Source: Archangium sp. (GTDB lineage: Bacteria; Myxococcota; Myxococcia; Myxococcales; Myxococcaceae). From it: 27,189 nt of DNA. Position numbers and translations under genes: made by a program. Below, piece by piece: positions 23,383-27,189 of this stretch; within the stretch, counting starts at the first letter, position 1, and every line of letters starts with the position of its first letter. Location: positions 1-27,189 of the forward strand of contig JAEUJR010000665.1 of assembly GCA_016793585.1 (NCBI GenBank). The letters run 5' to 3'. Under the pieces are notes generated by a model, which ran no database searches, had not been told where the DNA came from, and worked only from the letters and a program-made list of their open reading frames with translations.

Positions 23383-23969
23383 CGTGCGGAGTACCAGGCA
23401 GTGACTGCGAGTCGGTCGGCGTACGACGGCAAGACTTCGTGCTCGATGAGCTCGGAGCGGAAGACGACGAAGGTGTCGAGCGTGGGGTCGACGTGCTGCT
23501 CGGGCTCGACGAAGAGCTTCAAGCGGCCGCCGTGCTCGGGCTGCCACGACGGGTTCAGGTAGACGATCGCCGTCATGCGCCGGTTGTCCGAGCCGGGGAA
23601 CGAGTCGAGGTGGCGCTGATACCCGGCGCCCGAGCCCGGGTAGTGCGCGAGCTGCAGCTCGGTTCGCCGCAGGCCCAGAAAGGCGAGCTCGTTGAGCTGC
23701 AGCCTCAGCGCGTCGAAGCGCAGCCACACCTCTTTCATGACGCCGTCACACGTCTCGTCGAGCCAGGTGATCGAGTCGCCGCGCACCTCGTCGTTCAATG
23801 CGTGATCAGCCCCGCGTCGAATGCCCGCGCGGCGGAGCGCTCCAGCGGCGACGTGCTCGAGCGCAGCCCCATGCGCCTTCGCTGCGAGCGCTGGCCCGAG
23901 AAAGCCTCGGCCCACCACGAACCCGCTCGTGCCCAACGTCTCGACATCAGCCGTGCTCAACCCGGTCAC
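23379..23969 (-). CDS. 2-oxoglutarate/Fe(II) oxygenase, prolyl-hydroxylase type
   Basis: A 196-residue enzyme with a GTG start. The iron-binding triad is His120 and Asp122 (YQRHLDSF) and His177 (IEHEVLP). Arg186 in [10 protein letters not shown] is placed to bind 2-oxoglutarate. The core [13 protein letters not shown] and the GG-x-L-x-x-F motif are those of the P4Hc/PHD group, which hydroxylates proline in proteins. A bacterial member in Pseudomonas is known to act on elongation factor Tu; the substrate here is unknown. The stop overlaps the start of the 104-residue downstream gene. The gene is divergent from uvrC with 68 nt between them. Confidence 0.88.
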   Translation of the reverse strand: MTGLSTADVETLGTSGFVVGRGFLGPALAAKAHGAALEHVAAGALRRAGIRRGADHALNDEVRGDSITWLDETCDGVMKEVWLRFDALRLQLNELAFLGLRRTELQLAHYPGSGAGYQRHLDSFPGSDNRRMTAIVYLNPSWQPEHGGRLKLFVEPEQHVDPTLDTFVVFRSELIEHEVLPSYADRLAVTAWYSAR

Positions 23970-24037
23970 GCGGGCAGTGTAACGCGCGCGCCCTCGTCGT
24001 TGCTTCGGCGCGTCAAACGGACCAGAGAGAACAACTG

Positions 24038-25963
24038 ATGACTCCGGTCGAACTCGAAGAACGGCTCGCCCAGCTGCCGCACCAGCCCGGCGTGTACCTG
24101 ATGAAGGATCGCTCGGGTCGCGTCATCTACGTCGGCAAGGCCGTCAACCTCTCGAACCGGGTGCGCAGCTATTTCAACCCGGGCTCGTCCGACACGCGCG
24201 CGTTCGTGGCGTTGTTGGATCGGTTGCTCGGCTCGCTCGAGACGGTCGTCGTCACCAGCGAGAAGGAAGCGCTGCTGCTCGAGAACGAGCTCATCAAGAA
24301 GCACCGCCCGCGCTTCAACGTGCAGTGGCGCGACGACAAGAACTTCCTCTGTCTGCGGCTGGCCAACGAGCACCGCTACCCGCGCCTCGAGATGGTGCGA
24401 CGGCCCAAACGTGACGGCGCGCGCTACTTCGGCCCGTACGCTTCGGCGTCGTCGATTCGCGAGACCGTGCGCGTGGTGAACCGGTTCTTCCAGCTGCGCA
24501 CGTGCTCCGATCACGTGCTCGAGAGCCGCAAACGGCCGTGCCTGCTGCATCAGATCGGTCGCTGCCCCGCGCCGTGCGTGAAGCCGATTCCACCCGAGGA
24601 CTACCAGCGCAACGTCGAGGCGGTCGGGCTCTTCCTCGAGGGCCGCAGCGAGCCGCTCATCGAGACGCTGCGCACGCGCATGAAGGGTGCTGCCGCGAAG
24701 CTCGAGTTCGAAGAGGCCGCGCGCCTGCGTGATCAGGTGATCGCGATTCAACGCAGCGTCGAGAAGCAGGCCATCGCCACCACGGAGTCGATCGACCAGG
24801 ACATCTTTGGGCTCTTCCGCGAAGGCGATCGCATCACCATCTTCAGCCTCTTCGTGCGCGGTGGCCGCATCACCGGCGGGCAGCCGCACCACTTTCAGAG
24901 CGAGTTCCCCGACGACGAGCTCGTGACCTCGTTCGTGAACCAGTACTACGCCGACGACGCGTTCGTGCCGAAGGAGGTGCTGCTGCCCGGCAGCCCCAAC
25001 GAGCCCGAAGCGCTGGCCGAGCTGTTGTCGGAGCGCAAAGGCGAGAAGGTGCGCGTGCTGGTGCCCCAGCGTGGCGAGAAGACCGAGCTCGTCAAGCTGG
25101 CCTCGAAGAACGCCGAGCGCGCCTTCAGCGAACGCAAACGTGGCCGCGACGAGGTCGAGCAGACGCTCGAACGTCTGAAAGATCGGTTGCACCTCTCGAA
25201 GCTGCCCCACCGCATGGAGTGCTTCGACATCTCGCACTTCCAGGGCTCGGCGCTGGTGGCCTCGCAGGTCTCGGCGCTCGACACCGAGCCCGACCCGTCG
25301 CGCTACCGGCACTACAAGCTCAAGACCGTCGAGGGGAACGACGACTTCGCGTCGATGCACGAGATTCTCACGCGGCGGCTCAAGCGCGGGCTGGAGGAGG
25401 GTGATCTGCCCGATCTCATCGTCATCGACGGCGGCAAGGGCCAGCTCGCGGCGGCCATGGCGGCGATGAAAGACGTCGGCGTCGAAGGCGTCGACATGGT
25501 CGGCCTCGCGAAGAGCCGCGATCTCGACTCGGTGAACGCCGACGTGCAGCAAGACCGTTCACCCGAGCGCGTGTTCCTCGTCGGGCGCAAAGACCCCATC
25601 GTGCTGCCGCAGACGTCGCCCGAGCTGTTCGCGCTCACGCGGCTGCGCGACGAGGCGCACCGCTTCGCCATCACCTTCCAGCGAAAGCTCAACCGCAAGC
25701 GCGGGCTGTCGTCGGCGCTCGATCAGGTGCCTGGCGTGGGCGAGGCGCGGCGAACGGCGCTGCTGCGTCACTTCGGCAGCCTCAAGCGCGTGCGTGAAGC
25801 GAGCATCGAAGAGATCGCCGAGGTCGAGGGCATGGGCCCCGCCGTGGCCGAGCGGCTGCATGCGTTTCTGCACGCGCCAAAGAAGGTGAGGGCGGCCGAA
25901 GTCGAGGGCGAAGACGACGCCATTCGCCTCGCGTCGCTCGACGACGCCGACGGCGGGTCGTGA
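24038..25963 (+). CDS. uvrC: UvrABC excinuclease subunit C
   Basis: A 641-residue protein that makes both incisions around bulky DNA lesions in nucleotide excision repair. The N-terminal GIY-YIG nuclease shows GVYLMKD (18-24) and IYVGKA (30-35). Four cysteines C156, C168, C176 and C180 keep the x11-x7-x3 spacing of the UvrC iron-sulfur site. A UVR segment follows ([12 protein letters not shown]), for UvrB binding. The RNase H-like nuclease has D397 (CFDISHFQG), D464 ([11 protein letters not shown]) and H541 (RDEAHRF). A helix-hairpin-helix pair (about 560-612) includes VPGVGEARR and [12 protein letters not shown]. The ATG at 24038 is preceded by agagag; the longer open frame from 23798 is a shadow of the oxygenase gene. 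An acidic tail of about 25 residues extends past the HhH. Confidence 0.97.
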   Translation: MTPVELEERLAQLPHQPGVYLMKDRSGRVIYVGKAVNLSNRVRSYFNPGSSDTRAFVALLDRLLGSLETVVVTSEKEALLLENELIKKHRPRFNVQWRDDKNFLCLRLANEHRYPRLEMVRRPKRDGARYFGPYASASSIRETVRVVNRFFQLRTCSDHVLESRKRPCLLHQIGRCPAPCVKPIPPEDYQRNVEAVGLFLEGRSEPLIETLRTRMKGAAAKLEFEEAARLRDQVIAIQRSVEKQAIATTESIDQDIFGLFREGDRITIFSLFVRGGRITGGQPHHFQSEFPDDELVTSFVNQYYADDAFVPKEVLLPGSPNEPEALAELLSERKGEKVRVLVPQRGEKTELVKLASKNAERAFSERKRGRDEVEQTLERLKDRLHLSKLPHRMECFDISHFQGSALVASQVSALDTEPDPSRYRHYKLKTVEGNDDFASMHEILTRRLKRGLEEGDLPDLIVIDGGKGQLAAAMAAMKDVGVEGVDMVGLAKSRDLDSVNADVQQDRSPERVFLVGRKDPIVLPQTSPELFALTRLRDEAHRFAITFQRKLNRKRGLSSALDQVPGVGEARRTALLRHFGSLKRVREASIEEIAEVEGMGPAVAERLHAFLHAPKKVRAAEVEGEDDAIRLASLDDADGGS

Positions 25964-25990
25964 ACGACCGTCGCAAAGTCACAGAACGCC

Positions 25991-26029
25991 TTGATTTTTC
26001 GTTGCGGCAGCGCGTGGCGCTGACATACA
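25991..26029 (+). promoter_or_regulatory. Possible promoter for the DUF507 gene
   Basis: The 109-nt gap after uvrC holds the only locally AT-rich stretch nearby (ttgatttttcgttgcgg). TTGCGG at 26002-26007 lies 16 bases before CATACA at 26024-26029, a weak sigma-70-like pair. The match is poor and rests on inspection only. Confidence 0.25.
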
Positions 26030-26072
26030 CACCACGTTCGTTTTCAGCCCTCCACCACGAAGGATGATGACC

Positions 26073-26591
26073 ATGCGGCTGTATCCCAAGCTCGTTCCGA
26101 TCATCGCGCGCGAGATCATCGACCGGCTGGCCAAGGAGAAAGACATCGAGGTCGAGGCCATTCGTATGGCCGACGCCGAGCTCGACATGGCCGCCATCAT
26201 GCGTGAGTACCTCGCCAACGAGGAGCGCGTGAACCAGGCGACCCGTGAGGCCCTCGAGCGTCGCGGCTACGACTTCTCGAAGTTCAACCAGGTCAAGCGT
26301 GAGATGGCCGACGTTCGCGGCTTCAAGCTGGGTGACGACGGCGTCGAGTTCTTGATCAACCAGATGCTCGAGTTCCTGCTCATCTCGCGAAACGTCGAAG
26401 AGGTGTTCGCCGACGACACGCAGATGCGCCCGAAGATTCTTCAGGTGATGAAGAAGCACCTCGACATCGACGACGAGATCGATCGCGAGGCGCGCGGTCG
26501 CCTGAAGCACCTGCAGGAAGGTACCAGCGCGTACGAGATCGAGTACCAGAAGACGCTCGAGCAGATTCGTCGCGCTCGCGGCCTCATCTGA
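26073..26591 (+). CDS. DUF507 family protein
   Basis: A 172-residue soluble protein beginning MRLYPKLVPIIAREI, the characteristic start of DUF507 proteins. Three ATGs lie close together (26064, 26067, 26073). The GAAGGA site at 26059-26064 has proper spacing only to 26073, and family members start there. The protein is almost wholly helical and highly charged, with two similar halves that each end in a hydrophobic/charged helix. The family is common in deltaproteobacterial-type genomes and has no established function. It sits 109 nt after uvrC, probably with its own promoter, and is followed by a strong terminator. Confidence 0.93.
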   Translation: MRLYPKLVPIIAREIIDRLAKEKDIEVEAIRMADAELDMAAIMREYLANEERVNQATREALERRGYDFSKFNQVKREMADVRGFKLGDDGVEFLINQMLEFLLISRNVEEVFADDTQMRPKILQVMKKHLDIDDEIDREARGRLKHLQEGTSAYEIEYQKTLEQIRRARGLI

Positions 26592-26617
26592 CCTGACCGC
26601 TTCGGTTCGACCAATGG

Positions 26618-26649
26618 CGCCGTTCCGGGAAGTCTCGGAACGGCGTTTT
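26618..26649 (+). terminator. Intrinsic terminator after the DUF507 gene
   Basis: A perfect 10-bp stem pairs cgccgttccg (26618-26627) with cggaacggcg (26636-26645), closed by an 8-nt loop and followed by TTTT. It is 27 bases after the DUF507 stop. No T-run follows on the minus side, so it should act in the plus direction only. Confidence 0.92.
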
Positions 26650-26665
26650 CATTTGCTGCCCCGCC

Positions 26666-27189
26666 TCATCGCGGGAACACGTGGAGCACGCTCTGCATGT
26701 TCACGGCGACGAAGGTGGCCTCCGGCCCGACGCAGACCTGCGAGCCCGACGGCCGCCCTGTGATGTCTGCCACGCTGCTCTTTCCCGTCGAGAGGTCGAC
26801 TTGCAGAAGGTGCAGGGTCGTTCGCTTCGCCCCCGAACCCGCGCGGCGCGTGCTCAAGAAGCTGAAGGCTGCGTGGGTGCCGTTGACGGCGCAGGAGCTG
26901 ACGTTCGCGCCCGGAAGATCGGGCAAGATCGCCAGCTCTTTCACCAACGCTCCGGTCGCCGCGTCGATTCGATGCAGCTCCGTGCGGCCTGTCTCCCGAT
27001 CGCCAACCCTCACGCGCGCGAGAAGGGAGTCGTCGTCGAGCCAGAGGGCCGAGCGTGCCTCGAAGCTCGCGGTCTTCTTCGTGCCGAGCTCCTTCACCGT
27101 GAAGCCCCCGCTCACCTCGAACAGCGCGTGCGTGCCTGACGCGTTGAACGCAAACCGAGGGCTGTCGCCGCTGCTCGAATCGGGGCCGA
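26666..27189 (-). CDS. Beta-propeller-like protein, 3' part only
   Basis: The frame is open from the window's right edge to a TGA at 26666-26668, giving about 173 C-terminal residues; a GTG at 27115 is internal. The text is strand-rich with repeated patterns such as FNASGTHALFEV, ALWLDDDSLLARVR and HAAFSFLSTRR, each followed by a turn and a D/T-G motif. It resembles WD40/TolB-type propeller blades. No signal sequence can be judged because the start is outside. Function unknown. It converges on the DUF507 gene. Confidence 0.75.
   Translation of the reverse strand, partial: GPDSSSGDSPRFAFNASGTHALFEVSGGFTVKELGTKKTASFEARSALWLDDDSLLARVRVGDRETGRTELHRIDAATGALVKELAILPDLPGANVSSCAVNGTHAAFSFLSTRRAGSGAKRTTLHLLQVDLSTGKSSVADITGRPSGSQVCVGPEATFVAVNMQSVLHVFPR

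Noticed and set aside
23383..23727. N-terminal extension of the 104-aa protein
   Set aside because: It lies in a second frame over the oxygenase coding region, which has intact catalytic residues. The ATGA overlap marks the real start.
23798..24037. 80-codon N-terminal extension of uvrC
   Set aside because: It overlaps the divergent oxygenase gene and reads as Arg/Pro/Ser-rich shadow. UvrC homologues begin just before the GIY-YIG domain.

Overview
The window is high-GC DNA with strong G/C third-position bias and long antisense open frames. It probably comes from a myxobacterium (Myxococcota). The evidence is a DUF507 gene, several lipoproteins with short Cys-rich modules followed by very divergent domains, Gly/Ala/Ser-rich linkers, frequent Asp-Gly-Gly strings, and a very large secreted YD-repeat (RHS) protein. 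I recognise no tRNA, rRNA, CRISPR array or insertion sequence.

Layout. (1) 1-2553: a Sel1-repeat remnant on the minus strand, an AAA ATPase on plus, and a convergent EamA-type transporter with a His-rich tail. The ends of the last two genes overlap. (2) 2589-6396, all minus: a hybrid sensor kinase, a methyltransferase 9 nt after it, a kelch-repeat lipoprotein with an 18-bp tandem repeat, then the EamA transporter. (3) 6487-7110, plus: a LuxR-type response regulator, divergent from the kinase. (4) 7260-23061, plus: a compact 16-kb cluster of five exported or membrane proteins. These are a 2072-aa SpvB/FG-GAP/RHS protein, a 153-aa Cys-rich lipoprotein, a 1923-aa lipoprotein, an 863-aa Cys-rich lipoprotein and a 211-aa membrane protein with a phage-tail-collar-like domain. 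(5) 23068-23969, minus: a prolyl-hydroxylase-type 2-oxoglutarate oxygenase coupled by an ATGA overlap to a small helical protein. (6) 24038-26591, plus: uvrC, then a DUF507 gene closed by a clear intrinsic terminator. (7) 26666-27189, minus: the 3' part of a beta-propeller-like gene running off the window.

The most interesting part is the 7.3-23.1 kb cluster. The RHS protein has the domain order of a fused TcB-TcC component of an insecticidal-type Tc toxin: SpvB, FG-GAP, RHS repeats, and an RHS core ending in DPTGL. The C-terminal half of the 1923-aa lipoprotein resembles the end of TcA: a helical bundle, coiled coils flanking a hydrophobic hairpin, and a beta domain at the extreme C-terminus. 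Unlike textbook Tc toxins, these proteins carry Sec or lipoprotein signals and Cys-rich modules. The RHS tail is a disordered Asn-Pro-Tyr repeat rather than a recognisable toxin. I therefore propose a divergent, cell-surface Tc-like assembly. This is inference from reading the sequence and has not been tested by profile searches or structure prediction.
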